The notes under the pieces: generated by a model | What the model was told of the DNA's origin: nothing | Databases searched by the model: none | Seen by the model: only the letters and a program-made list of their open reading frames with translations | From: Bacteroidales bacterium | Lineage (GTDB): Bacteria > Bacteroidota > Bacteroidia > Bacteroidales > Marinilabiliaceae | Reading direction: 5' to 3' | DNA length: 63,055 bases | Assembly (NCBI GenBank): GCA_017417385.1 | Contig: JAFPZF010000018.1 | Location: forward strand, 1 to 63,055 | Program-made: the position numbers and the translations under genes | Shown: positions 17,553-26,184 of the stretch, in pieces | Layout of the letters: each line of letters opens with the position of its first letter | Numbering within the stretch: the first letter of the stretch is position 1

Positions 17553-18034
17553 CACGCGAAGAATTCACGGACCACGTAGAGCGAGAGCAGGCGGCATTGC
17601 GAGGCTTCCTGCTCGCGCTCTGCTGCGGGAACAGGGATGAGGCGGACGACATAGCGCAGGACGCGCTAGTCAGGGCGTATCTCTCGTTGCCGACGTACAG
17701 GGACCAGGGGCGATTCCGTTCGTGGCTCTTCAAGATAGCTCACAACACATTCCTCAACCACAAGGCGAGCGTGAAGGTGACGGAGAGCATCGAGGAGGCG
17801 CGGCAGATAGCAGGTCAGGCAGCTGCGGACTCGTCGTTTGAGCATCAGGACCTGTATCTTGCACTGCGGACGCTGCCTCCCAAGGAGCGGTCGGCGATAA
17901 CGCTGTACTACCTCAGCGGGTACAACATCGAGGAGATAGCGAAGATAACGGATGCGACAGAAGATGCGGTGAAGAAGCAGATGTCGAGAGGGCGAGAGAA
18001 ACTAAAAGAGAAACTAAAAGAGAAACTTCTATAA
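17549..18034 (+). CDS. ECF-type RNA polymerase sigma factor, 3' end altered by an inserted element
   Basis: A 161-residue sigma-70 family member of the ECF type. Sigma region 2 covers about residues 27-75 (ADDIAQDALVRAYLSLPTYR, FRSWLFKIAHNTFLNHKA) and region 4 about 105-158 (LPPKERSAITLYYLSGYNIE, EIAKITDATEDAVKKQMSRG). The start GTG overlaps the stop of the preceding gene (GTGA). Its last two Leu codons and TAA stop lie in the inserted element. If the element and one copy of the flanking CTAAAAGAGA are removed, the frame instead runs on to KERLRL and a TGA overlapping the ATG of the next gene. The current protein is thus only slightly changed. Confidence 0.93.
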   Translation: MTREEFTDHVEREQAALRGFLLALCCGNRDEADDIAQDALVRAYLSLPTYRDQGRFRSWLFKIAHNTFLNHKASVKVTESIEEARQIAGQAAADSSFEHQDLYLALRTLPPKERSAITLYYLSGYNIEEIAKITDATEDAVKKQMSRGREKLKEKLKEKLL

Positions 18035-18360
18035 ATTGCTTTTTCGGCGTGACACTTCGGTCGTTGAAATCCTCATGTAGCTGCGCTGACCTTTCTCACG
18101 CTAGCTTCGCTGACTATTCTCACGTTGACTTCGTCGACTTTTCTCTCGCTCGGCAGATTTCAAGCAAGCTTGATCTGCTCTCGCTTAATCGAAAAGTTGG
18201 CGTAGCCTTCATTCCTCACGCTCGGAAATTGGAGCAAGCTCCATTCCTCTCGCTTAATCGGAATGTTCAGCAAAACGAGCAAGCTCGTTCTGCATTCGCT
18301 TAATCGAAAGTATGCACTCGCTTAATCGCACAAGTGAAAAAACTAATTTCTAGAAGTCCC
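18024..18360 (+). mobile_element. terminal-inverted-repeat element, copy 2, with target duplication
   Basis: Begins AACTTCTATAAATTGCTTTT and ends CTAATTTCTAGAAGTCCC. It is flanked by direct repeats CTAAAAGAGA at 18014-18023 and 18361-18370. The interior is a string of hairpin modules: three ~24-bp units (AGCTGCGCT, AGCTTCGCT, GACTTCGTC cores, each ending TTCTCACG or TTCTCTCG) and three larger ones (CAAGCAAGCTTG, GGAGCAAGCTCC, CGAGCAAGCTCG), each followed by TCGCTTAATCG. No gene inside. It separates the sigma factor from its presumed anti-sigma factor. Confidence 0.85.
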
Positions 18361-18380
18361 CTAAAAGAGAGATTGAGACT

Positions 18381-18773
18381 ATGAACGAAGATAAAGAAAT
18401 AGAGAAGCTGTTTCGGACGAGCACGCCACAGTTTGACGACAGTCGGGACTTCATGGCGAGGCTCGGTAAGCGGCTCGAGGCAGTAGAATACATCAAGAAG
18501 CATCAAGAGGCTACGCTACGGCGGTATAAGATGGCGGTCGTGGCGGCATTCGTCGTCGGCATCATCAGTGGTGGCGTGACGATAGGAGTCGTGAACGGCA
18601 TGACGCTAGACACGACGGCACTTGACATACAGGTGCAGGCGCTGACATTGTCGGTGAACCTCGACAGCGTGCGGCCGATAGTCACGGGAGGGCTGTCACT
18701 GCTCATGACGATGGGGCTGCTCGGGGTGGTCAGGAACGTGACGGACATAATAGAGATGAGAGGGAGAAATTGA
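18381..18773 (+). CDS. putative anti-sigma factor, two membrane helices
   Basis: A 130-residue protein with a soluble N-terminus of about 50 residues (acidic, containing FDDSRDFMARLGKRLEAVEY) and two membrane helices (about 52-75 and 95-118). The layout is like small Bacteroidetes proteins encoded right after ECF sigma factors and thought to hold them at the membrane. The reconstructed pre-insertion sequence has an ATGA overlap with the sigma gene, which strengthens the pairing. No zinc-binding HxxxCxxC motif is seen, so it is not a ZAS-type anti-sigma factor. Function is inferred from position and topology. Confidence 0.7.
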   Translation: MNEDKEIEKLFRTSTPQFDDSRDFMARLGKRLEAVEYIKKHQEATLRRYKMAVVAAFVVGIISGGVTIGVVNGMTLDTTALDIQVQALTLSVNLDSVRPIVTGGLSLLMTMGLLGVVRNVTDIIEMRGRN

Positions 18774-18862
18774 TTTTGGAAATTAAGGTGGAAATGGTTA
18801 AGTTTGTTAAAGAGGAGAGGGATGGGAGTGCTTGCCCTCGATATTAAACAAAAAGAATAAAT

Positions 18863-19099
18863 ATGGAAGTGAGTTATGAACATATAGCACGGCTTGAGTT
18901 GATGGACGCATTGAAGAACATCGGCTCGGAAGAGGAGTTGAACGAGTTCAAGGACTTGATTGCTAATTATTTTGCAGAAAAAGCCCAGAAAGCGATAGAC
19001 AAGCTATGGGACGAGGGAGTGATAGACGAGGAGACGATAGAAAAATGGGGTGCGGAGCATCTACGTAAACCATACGGATATGCGTCGAGTCGTTCTTGA
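18863..19099 (+). CDS. probable antitoxin partner of the PIN toxin
   Basis: A 78-residue acidic, mainly helical protein (ARLELMDALKNIGSEEELNE, then FAEKAQKAIDKLWDEG). It ends inside the next gene, overlapping the PIN-domain start by 20 bases, the normal arrangement of a type II toxin-antitoxin pair. I do not recognise the family; the antitoxin role follows from size, charge, order and overlap. Confidence 0.65.
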   Translation: MEVSYEHIARLELMDALKNIGSEEELNEFKDLIANYFAEKAQKAIDKLWDEGVIDEETIEKWGAEHLRKPYGYASSRS

Positions 19100-19499
19100 C
19101 ACGAACTGCCTACTACAATCATTGCCAAGCATGAGTCCGTATCACAAGATATGGAAGAATGTGCTATCGGGTAACATCTGCCTATGCGTTAACACAGAGA
19201 TTCTGTATGAATACGAAGAGATAATTGCAGAAAAAACGACACGCGAAATTGCACATAATGTAGTAGAAGCCATAGCCAGACTACATTCGACAATCTATCA
19301 AGAAACGTATATTCATTTCGGGCTGATAGAAGCGGACGCAGACGACAACAAGTTTGTAGACTGCGCAGTGGCAGCAAACGCAGAATTTATAGTAACCAAC
19401 GACAAGCATTTCGACATTCTCAAACATATCAATTGGCCGAAAGTGAGTGTCATCGCAATAAAAGAGTTTTTGCTTCAAATAAACGACAATACACCTTGA
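19080..19499 (+). CDS. PIN-domain toxin/ribonuclease
   Basis: A 139-residue PIN-domain protein from ATG 19080, which gives the normal start MRRVVLDTNCLLQS; an in-frame ATG at 19050 would add ten residues within the antitoxin. The acidic metal-binding residues are visible: Asp7 in VLDTN, Glu in TEILYEYEE, Asp residues in EADADDNKFVDCAVAANAEF, and the closing TNDKHF. Proteins of this group (putative toxin, PIN family, PF13470-like) cleave RNA. Overlaps its presumed antitoxin by 20 bases. Confidence 0.85.
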   Translation: MRRVVLDTNCLLQSLPSMSPYHKIWKNVLSGNICLCVNTEILYEYEEIIAEKTTREIAHNVVEAIARLHSTIYQETYIHFGLIEADADDNKFVDCAVAANAEFIVTNDKHFDILKHINWPKVSVIAIKEFLLQINDNTP

Positions 19500-19562
19500 G
19501 TTCTCCAATAGTTCGTACGCACGGCATATTCGATTCATAGTAGTTACCCAAAGAGAAAGGAC

Positions 19563-20015
19563 ATGCAGTATCCGACGATAGACGAATACATATCCTCGAT
19601 AACGACAGAGGAGGATTTCAAGACGCTGAGAGGCCTAACGCCCGAATTGGACAGAGAAGGGAGGCCGATACTGAACAGTGGAAACTTTGTCGTAGTCTTC
19701 AAGATGAGGGACACGAAGACGGGGAAGCTTCATGCGATAAAGTGCTTCATCAAAGAGCAAGAGGGAAGGATACCCAATAGCGTAATGTGGATAGAGAACA
19801 GCGCATTTAAAGGGTGCATTAATTTGCAGACAGTATGGATGTCGAATAACGTGATGTGGATTGGGCAAGAAGCATTTAGAGATTGCAACTTTTTACAGAC
19901 AATTGAAATACCGGAGGAAGCGACAAATATAGAATGTAAGGCATTTTGGGGATGCTGGAGTTTACCCAAATCAGTAGAAGAAAAAATAAGAAGAATAAAC
20001 CAGTTCGCACTTTGA
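19563..20015 (+). CDS. chimera of a protein-kinase N-lobe fragment and BspA-type leucine-rich repeats
   Basis: A 150-residue protein in two unlike parts. Residues 1 to about 68 match the start of Bacteroidetes serine/threonine kinase-like proteins: YPTIDEYISSI, then SGNFVVVFKMRD and HAIKCFIKEQEGR, containing the glycine-rich-loop equivalent and the ATP-site Lys. From about 69 the text switches to BspA/LRR_5 repeats (IPNSVMWIENSAFKGC, WIGQEAFRDCNFLQTIEIP, AFWGC). The rest of a kinase (HRD, DFG) is missing, so it cannot be an active kinase. No signal peptide. It may be a functional fusion or a decaying recombinant. Confidence 0.7.
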   Translation: MQYPTIDEYISSITTEEDFKTLRGLTPELDREGRPILNSGNFVVVFKMRDTKTGKLHAIKCFIKEQEGRIPNSVMWIENSAFKGCINLQTVWMSNNVMWIGQEAFRDCNFLQTIEIPEEATNIECKAFWGCWSLPKSVEEKIRRINQFAL

Positions 20016-20162
20016 TACGTTATGAAGATTTGGGAAGAAGGGGACGGAAGAGAAGGGGAAGAGAAGAGGGACGGAAGGGAGTGGGAGATTGGGGATATTT
20101 TTGTAAATTTGGAGGTTCAAAAAGGGAAGGAAAAAGAGAAACCTCTTCAAAGGAAAGCGACA

Positions 20163-20927
20163 ATGAAGACAAAGGAAGAGATAATAGCGAACTGGCTGCC
20201 GAGGTACACTGGGCGGCCGCTAGAGGAGTTTCCTCAGCACATACTGCTGACGAACTTCATGAATTACGTTGAGATGTTTGCGGAGATGTTCCACGTCGAG
20301 ATAAAGGGCGGGAACATGCCGAACGCGATGACGGACGAGCTCGGGATAATAAACTTCGGGATGGGGAGTCCTAACGCGGCGACGATAATGGACCTGCTGC
20401 AGGCGATACACCCGAAGGCGGTGCTATTCCTCGGCAAGTGTGGAGGAATCAAGAAGAAGAACAACCTGGGCGACTTCATACTGCCACTGGCGGCAATAAG
20501 GGGAGAGGGTACGAGCAACGACTACCTGCCCCCCGAGGTGCCGGCACTGCCGGCGTTCTCGCTGCAGAGGGCAGTATCGAGTGCGATACGAGACGAAGGG
20601 TACGACTATTGGACAGGCACAGTATATACAACGAACAGGCGCGTATGGGAGCATGACGACAACTTCAAGCACAAGCTGGAGGAGGTCAGGGCTATGGCTG
20701 TCGACATGGAGACGGCGACGCTCTTCACAGTCGGGTTCCACAACGAGATACCGACGGGAGCTCTGCTGCTCGTCAGTGACCAGCCGATGATCCCGGAGGG
20801 AGTCAAGACGACGGCGAGTGACAAGCACGTCACGGCGCAGTATGTCCGTCCGCACCTCGAGATAGGGGCGAGGGCACTGCTCGACATCAAGCACAACGGC
20901 AACTCAGTCAAGCACCTGAAGTTTTAA
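20163..20927 (+). CDS. amn: AMP nucleosidase, short form
   Basis: A 254-residue nucleoside-phosphorylase-fold enzyme that hydrolyses AMP to adenine and ribose 5-phosphate. It corresponds to the short Bacteroidetes form, lacking the N-terminal domain of the E. coli enzyme. Signatures are INFGMGSPNAATIMDLLQAI, VLFLGKCGGIKKKNNLGDFI, the ribose/phosphate segment AIRGEGTSNDYLPPEVPALP, YTTNRRVWEHDDNF, AVDMETATLFTVGF and LLVSDQPMIPEGVKT. A frame extends upstream to 20022 but that stretch is low-complexity polypurine leader, so ATG 20163 (MKTKEEIIANWLPRYTG) is chosen. Confidence 0.95.
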   Translation: MKTKEEIIANWLPRYTGRPLEEFPQHILLTNFMNYVEMFAEMFHVEIKGGNMPNAMTDELGIINFGMGSPNAATIMDLLQAIHPKAVLFLGKCGGIKKKNNLGDFILPLAAIRGEGTSNDYLPPEVPALPAFSLQRAVSSAIRDEGYDYWTGTVYTTNRRVWEHDDNFKHKLEEVRAMAVDMETATLFTVGFHNEIPTGALLLVSDQPMIPEGVKTTASDKHVTAQYVRPHLEIGARALLDIKHNGNSVKHLKF

Positions 20928-20989
20928 GGGTGGCGAGAGATTGCCGAGCAGCAGAAAGTGCCAAATAGAAACCGAGAAGACAGGAAGAG

Positions 20990-22033
20990 ATGGGACAGAT
21001 GACATCTGACGACGTGATGAAAGAGCTCCGGGCGGGGAAGTACCGACCGGTGTACTTGCTGATGGGCGAGGAGACGTACCCGACAGATCTCATCTCGGAC
21101 TACATAGAGAAGAACGCCCTCCCGGCAGACCAGCAGGGGTTCAACCAGATAGTCGTCTATAAGAGGGACACGACGTATAAGCAGATAGCGATGGAGTGCG
21201 ACCAGTATCCGACATTTGCGGAGCGGAGGGTCGTCATCCTGAAGGAGGCTCAGGCCACGTCGGAGTCGAGGAGTGACACCATCGACGACCTGGAGGGCTA
21301 TTGCAACCATGCGTTGGCGACGACAGTCCTCGTCATCTGCTACAAGTACAAGAGCGTCGACAAGAGGAAGAAAGTCGTCAAAGCCATAGAGAAGTGCGGC
21401 GGGGCGATAGTCGAGAGCAAGAAGCTGTATGACAACCAGATGGGGCCATGGATCACGCAGATGGTGCGTGGCTATGGATACTCGATAGAGGACAAGGCCG
21501 TCTCGCTGCTCGTCGAGAGCATAGGGACAGACCAGACGAATGCCGCGAAGGCGATAGGCAAGATACGGTCGGCAGTCGGTGAGAGCCTGAGGACCATAAC
21601 AGCCGAGATGGTATATGAGCACGTCGGGGTCAGCAGGGAGTATAACGCTTTCGAGCTGTGCAATGCTCTGTTCAGGCGTGACAAGGTGAAAGTGTATGAG
21701 ATAGTCAAGGCGTTCGGCTCGAACGAGAAGCAGTATCCGCTGCCGCCGACGCTTGCGGCACTCCACTTCTCATTCCAGAGACTATTCCTATTCTGCTACG
21801 TCAAGGCAACGACGAGAGACATAGCGCAAGCTGCGGCAGCGGCAGGCGAGAGGAGCGAATATAACATAAAGACGAGGCTTCTGCCGGCGGCGGAGAACTA
21901 CAGCGCCGTCAAGTGCATGAAGGCGCTGGAGCTAATCAACGAATATGACATGCGGTCGAAGGGATTTGGCGGCGGCACACAGACAACAAACAGAGACATG
22001 CTGATAGAGTTAGTAGCGAAAATAATGCAATAG
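20990..22033 (+). CDS. holA: DNA polymerase III delta subunit
   Basis: HolA, 347 residues, the clamp-loader subunit that opens the beta clamp. The N-terminal AAA+-like domain begins YRPVYLLMGEETYPTDLISD and continues TFAERRVVILKEAQ; the C-terminal part shows the helical collar domain including FELCNALFRRDKVKVYEIVK and LAALHFSFQRLFLFCYVKA. Delta subunits lack a functional P-loop, and none is seen. It sits 6 bases before mutS, so the two repair/replication genes are probably co-transcribed. Confidence 0.93.
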   Translation: MGQMTSDDVMKELRAGKYRPVYLLMGEETYPTDLISDYIEKNALPADQQGFNQIVVYKRDTTYKQIAMECDQYPTFAERRVVILKEAQATSESRSDTIDDLEGYCNHALATTVLVICYKYKSVDKRKKVVKAIEKCGGAIVESKKLYDNQMGPWITQMVRGYGYSIEDKAVSLLVESIGTDQTNAAKAIGKIRSAVGESLRTITAEMVYEHVGVSREYNAFELCNALFRRDKVKVYEIVKAFGSNEKQYPLPPTLAALHFSFQRLFLFCYVKATTRDIAQAAAAAGERSEYNIKTRLLPAAENYSAVKCMKALELINEYDMRSKGFGGGTQTTNRDMLIELVAKIMQ

Positions 22034-22038
22034 GGGGG

Positions 22039-24672
22039 ATGGCTAAGAGTTTCATAGACACGCCGCTCATGCGGCAATACATGACGATCAAGGCCAAGCA
22101 TCCTGATGCCTTGCTGCTGTTCAGGGTCGGGGACTTCTACGAGACATACATGGAAGATGCGCCGATAGCGGCGAAGATACTTGGCATAACCCTGACACAG
22201 AGGAGCGGGACGAACCCCGAACTCGGGGCGCTGGCGGGATTCCCGTATCATGCGCTCGACACATACCTCCCGAAGCTCGTCAGGGCTGGGCTGAGGGTGG
22301 CGGTGTGCGACCAGCTCGAAGACCCCAAGACAGCGAAAGGAATAGTCAAGCGAGGGATAACAGAGCTCGTGACACCGGGCGTCGCGCTATCGGACGGAGT
22401 CCTCGACATACACGAGAACAACTTCCTGTGTGCAGTCAACCTCAGGAACAGCAGGGAGATAGGCATAGCATTCCTCGACATCACGACGGGAGAATTCATG
22501 ATGGGCCAGGGGAACGAGCTATACGTCGACAGACTACTGGCGACATTCAGGCCCAAAGAGATACTATTCGAGAAAGGCAAGCGGCAGAGCTTCGTAGAGG
22601 CGTTCGGCTCGAAGTGGGTGACATATCCGTTTGACGACTGGGCGTTCGTAGACACGTCGGCGAAGGACAGACTCCTGAAGCACTTCGGCACGCAGAGCCT
22701 CAAAGGATTCGGCGTCGAAGACCTGCAGGCGGGAGTGACGGCGGCAGGAGCAATCATGTACTATCTCGACGTCACGGAGCACAACGGGGTATCGCACATC
22801 GGGAGACTCCAGAGAATCGACGAGCAGGACTACGTCGGACTCGACAGGTATTCCATAAGAAACCTCGAACTATTCTCGGACGGGAGAGACGGGACGACGT
22901 CGCTCTCGGACATCATAGACAGGAGCACGACGCCGATGGGAAGCCGCCTCCTGAAGAGGTGGCTGACGATGCCGCTCAGGGACAGGCAGCAGATAGAGGC
23001 ACGTCAGGACATAGTCGAGCAGATAGTCGGTGACAGCGAGCTCAGGGACAACCTGACAGAGACGCTCAAAGAGATAGGCGACCTCGAGAGACTCGTCGGC
23101 AAGATAGCGGCGAGGAGGATAATGCCGAGGGAGCTGCTAATCCTCAGGAGGGCGCTGAACGCAATACCGAAGCTGAAGGAGCTGACAGGCAACGACACAG
23201 CACTGGGGAAGAAGACATCGACACTGACCGACTGCACTGCTGTCGCAGACAAGATAGGGCACACCATATCGCCTGAGCCACCTACGACACCACAGAAGCC
23301 GGGAGTCATAGGTCAGGGAGTCTCGAAGGAGCTCGACGAGCTGCGAGACATTGCGACATCTGGCAAAGACTATCTCGACAGACTCCAGCAGAAGCTGATA
23401 GACGAGACGGGGATAACGTCTCTGAAAGTCGGATACACCAACGTGTATGGATATTATCTCGAGGTCAGGAACACACACAAGGACAAGGTGCCTCCGACGT
23501 GGGTCAGGAAGCAGACCCTGACAGGTGCGGAGAGATACGTCGACGAAGAGCTGAAGGCACTCGAGGAGAAGATAGTCTCGGCAGAGAGCCAGATAGCAGT
23601 GCTGGAGCTCCAGATATACACCAACCTGATAGAAGAGCTCGGGAGCCACCTGAGCGTGATACAGGCCAATGCCGTCAGGATAGCGGAGATAGACGTGCTA
23701 CACACTTTTGCGAGGAACGCCATCGACTACGAGTACTGCAAGCCGAAGATAGTCGACGCAGACGTCATAGACATCAAGGGCGGGAGGCATCCCGTCATCG
23801 AGCGACTCATGAAGGACGGGGAGGAGTACGTCAGCAACGACGTGCGGCTCGACAAGGAGGAGCAGCAGATAGTCATAGTCACCGGTCCGAACATGGCAGG
23901 CAAGAGCGCACTGCTACGGCAGACCGCCTTGATAGTGCTACTAGCACAATGCGGGTCTTACATACCAGCGGAAGGTGGCGAGATAGGGATAGTCGACAAG
24001 ATATTCACGAGAGTCGGAGCTAACGACAACCTGTCTCAAGGCGAGTCGACGTTCATGGTCGAGATGACGGAGGCGGCGAACATACTGAACAATGCGACGA
24101 CGAGGAGCCTCGTACTATTTGACGAACTCGGGCGAGGGACCAGCACATACGACGGAATCTCACTGGCATGGGCGATAGTAGAATACCTCCACAACAGCGA
24201 GAGGGCGAGAGCGAAGACATTGTTCGCCACTCACTATCATGAGCTGAACGACATGGAAAACATGTATGACAGGATAAAAAACTACAACGTCAGTGTGCGG
24301 GAAGCTGGAGGAAAAGTAATATTTTTGCGCAAGCTAGTCAGAGGCGGGTCGGAGCACAGTTTCGGCATCCACGTAGCTAAGCTGGCGGGGATGCCGAGGA
24401 GTGTCGTCGACAGGGCTGGCGAGATACTGACGAAGCTCGAGAAGGAGAGGGATACGGCGAACTCGGAGGGCGCGACAACGACAAACGTCAAAGACGCCAA
24501 GCCGAGCAACAAGGAGGCAAAGAAAAGCGAGTATGGCATGCAGCTCAGCTTCTTCCAGCTCGACGACCCGGTCCTCATGAGCGTCAGGGATGCCATCCTG
24601 AACGTAGACATAGACAGGCTGACGCCATTGGAGGCGTTGAACAAACTGAACGAAATAAAAAGACTTCTGTAG
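22039..24672 (+). CDS. mutS: DNA mismatch repair ATPase MutS
   Basis: Full-length MutS, 877 residues. The mismatch-sensing Phe-X-Glu is F33-Y34-E35 (VGDFYETYMEDAP). Domains II-IV follow, with the ATPase at the C-terminal third: Walker A GPNMAGKS from residue 616 (Ala where many have Ser), SYIPAEGGEIGIVDKIFTRV, the STFMVEM segment, Walker B LVLFDELGRGTSTYDG, and the ATHYHEL switch. The tail ends with the usual helix-turn-helix dimer region (LTPLEALNKLNEIKRLL). It overlaps nothing but the next gene begins three bases after its stop. Confidence 0.98.
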   Translation: MAKSFIDTPLMRQYMTIKAKHPDALLLFRVGDFYETYMEDAPIAAKILGITLTQRSGTNPELGALAGFPYHALDTYLPKLVRAGLRVAVCDQLEDPKTAKGIVKRGITELVTPGVALSDGVLDIHENNFLCAVNLRNSREIGIAFLDITTGEFMMGQGNELYVDRLLATFRPKEILFEKGKRQSFVEAFGSKWVTYPFDDWAFVDTSAKDRLLKHFGTQSLKGFGVEDLQAGVTAAGAIMYYLDVTEHNGVSHIGRLQRIDEQDYVGLDRYSIRNLELFSDGRDGTTSLSDIIDRSTTPMGSRLLKRWLTMPLRDRQQIEARQDIVEQIVGDSELRDNLTETLKEIGDLERLVGKIAARRIMPRELLILRRALNAIPKLKELTGNDTALGKKTSTLTDCTAVADKIGHTISPEPPTTPQKPGVIGQGVSKELDELRDIATSGKDYLDRLQQKLIDETGITSLKVGYTNVYGYYLEVRNTHKDKVPPTWVRKQTLTGAERYVDEELKALEEKIVSAESQIAVLELQIYTNLIEELGSHLSVIQANAVRIAEIDVLHTFARNAIDYEYCKPKIVDADVIDIKGGRHPVIERLMKDGEEYVSNDVRLDKEEQQIVIVTGPNMAGKSALLRQTALIVLLAQCGSYIPAEGGEIGIVDKIFTRVGANDNLSQGESTFMVEMTEAANILNNATTRSLVLFDELGRGTSTYDGISLAWAIVEYLHNSERARAKTLFATHYHELNDMENMYDRIKNYNVSVREAGGKVIFLRKLVRGGSEHSFGIHVAKLAGMPRSVVDRAGEILTKLEKERDTANSEGATTTNVKDAKPSNKEAKKSEYGMQLSFFQLDDPVLMSVRDAILNVDIDRLTPLEALNKLNEIKRLL

Positions 24673-24674
24673 AG

Positions 24675-26177
24675 ATGAAGACAAAGAATGCCGTAGCGAT
24701 AGAGACGGCGGATATAGAGATGACAGACTACAACGACTTCTATGCGAAGATAGTCGAGAAGACATCGGAGCGCAGGAGACACGTGGTCAGTATGTTTTCG
24801 CCGAAGAAGGACGTCATCCTGGCCTTCGTCGCTGACGACGAGGACCATACGATAGAGGCGTTCGGCTGCAAGATAGACGGAGGCAGCGCACTACCGTCGC
24901 TCACGGCAGAACGGCTGTCGCTACACGCATACGAGAGAGACATACACGAGCGCTGGGGGACAGAGTATAGCAACCACCCGTGGCTCAAGCCGCTGAGGTC
25001 TCCCGCATGCTCGGGGAAGTCGATATACGACTACCCTTATTATGACATTGAGGGTGAGGCGCTGCATCAGGTCGGAGTCGGCCCGATACATGCTGGCATC
25101 ATAGAGCCTGGGCACTTCCGCTTCATCTGCGAGGGAGAGACAGTACTTCATCTCGAGATACAGCTCGGATGGCAGAGGAGAGGTGTCGTCGACGAGATAC
25201 TAAAGAGCGACAACGGCCTCAAGAGGGCGATACTCAGCGAGCAGATAGCAGGAGACAGCACCGTCGCTTACTCTGTCGCGATGGCAAAGACCTTTGAAGC
25301 CTTGGCGGGATTGGGAACTGCACCAATAGTAGCGATAGACAGGGCGATAGCTATCGAGCAGGAGAGGATAGCGATACACACTGGCGACCTGTCGGCGATT
25401 TGCACAGACATCGGCTACCAGCTGGGCTCGGCAGTATTCGGAAGGCTGAGGACACCTATCATCAACCATTTCCAGAAGTGGAGCGGGAGCAGATTCGCTA
25501 GGGCGTTGGTGCGCCCGGTAGGGTCGCACTTCCCGCTGACAGACAAGCTGATAGGCGAATGGAAGGAGACTATCAGCAAGTATCTCCCTGACTTCAAGCA
25601 GATGGCGACGGAGATGTTCGACCTGCCAAGCGTCCTATCGAGGATTGAGAGGACTGGCATAGTCAGCGAGGAGACGGCAGAAAAGATAGGCTTAGTCGGC
25701 ATGGCGGCAAGAGCCTCGAACCTAAAGAGAGACGTCAGGAAGAGTCACCCGACATTCCCTTATGACATATTAGACTTAGAGACGGAGGAGGGCTTGAGGT
25801 GCGGAGACGTCTACTCGAGAGCTCACCTCAGGTATGAGGAAGTCTTGCAGAGCATTGAGCTGATAGACAGACTCATGAAGAAGCGGCAGGAGGAATATGT
25901 GGGAGGCCTCTCGGATGGCCTCATCTACCCTTCCCCAGACTACGACCTGGAGTTGGAGCCAAACAAGACAGTGTGCACAATGGTTGAAGGCTGGAGGGGA
26001 CAGATAGTCGTCGTGGCACAGACTGACAGCAACGGGAAACTGTCGTCTCTCGACGTCGTAGACCCGAGCGTCCACAACTGGATGGGCTTACAGATGGCTG
26101 TCAGAGGCGCAGCGATATCGGACTTTCCTATATGCAACAAGAGTTTCGACCTTAGCTATTGCGGTCACGACTTATAA
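24675..26177 (+). CDS. hydrogenase-4/NuoCD-like large subunit lacking the NiFe ligands
   Basis: A 500-residue protein of the HyfG/HycE/NuoCD family: an N-terminal 30-kDa-subunit-like part (to about residue 135, with DIHERWGTEYSNHPWLKPLR) and a 49-kDa/large-subunit part (GVGPIHAGIIEPGHFRF, GWQRRGVVDE). In true [NiFe] hydrogenases two CxxC pairs bind the metal. Here the first site reads EQIAGDSTVAYSVA with no cysteine, and the C-terminal site reads DFPICNKSFDLSYCGHD, not DPCxxC. It therefore resembles the energy-converting hydrogenase-related group rather than a working hydrogenase. No partner subunits lie nearby; it sits immediately after mutS. Confidence 0.85.
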   Translation: MKTKNAVAIETADIEMTDYNDFYAKIVEKTSERRRHVVSMFSPKKDVILAFVADDEDHTIEAFGCKIDGGSALPSLTAERLSLHAYERDIHERWGTEYSNHPWLKPLRSPACSGKSIYDYPYYDIEGEALHQVGVGPIHAGIIEPGHFRFICEGETVLHLEIQLGWQRRGVVDEILKSDNGLKRAILSEQIAGDSTVAYSVAMAKTFEALAGLGTAPIVAIDRAIAIEQERIAIHTGDLSAICTDIGYQLGSAVFGRLRTPIINHFQKWSGSRFARALVRPVGSHFPLTDKLIGEWKETISKYLPDFKQMATEMFDLPSVLSRIERTGIVSEETAEKIGLVGMAARASNLKRDVRKSHPTFPYDILDLETEEGLRCGDVYSRAHLRYEEVLQSIELIDRLMKKRQEEYVGGLSDGLIYPSPDYDLELEPNKTVCTMVEGWRGQIVVVAQTDSNGKLSSLDVVDPSVHNWMGLQMAVRGAAISDFPICNKSFDLSYCGHDL

Positions 26178-26184
26178 AGAACTG

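Noticed and set aside
18024-18360. Possible CRISPR-like array of TCGCTTAATCG repeats
   Set aside because: Spacing is irregular, units are hairpins with shared rather than unique interiors, and no cas gene is near.
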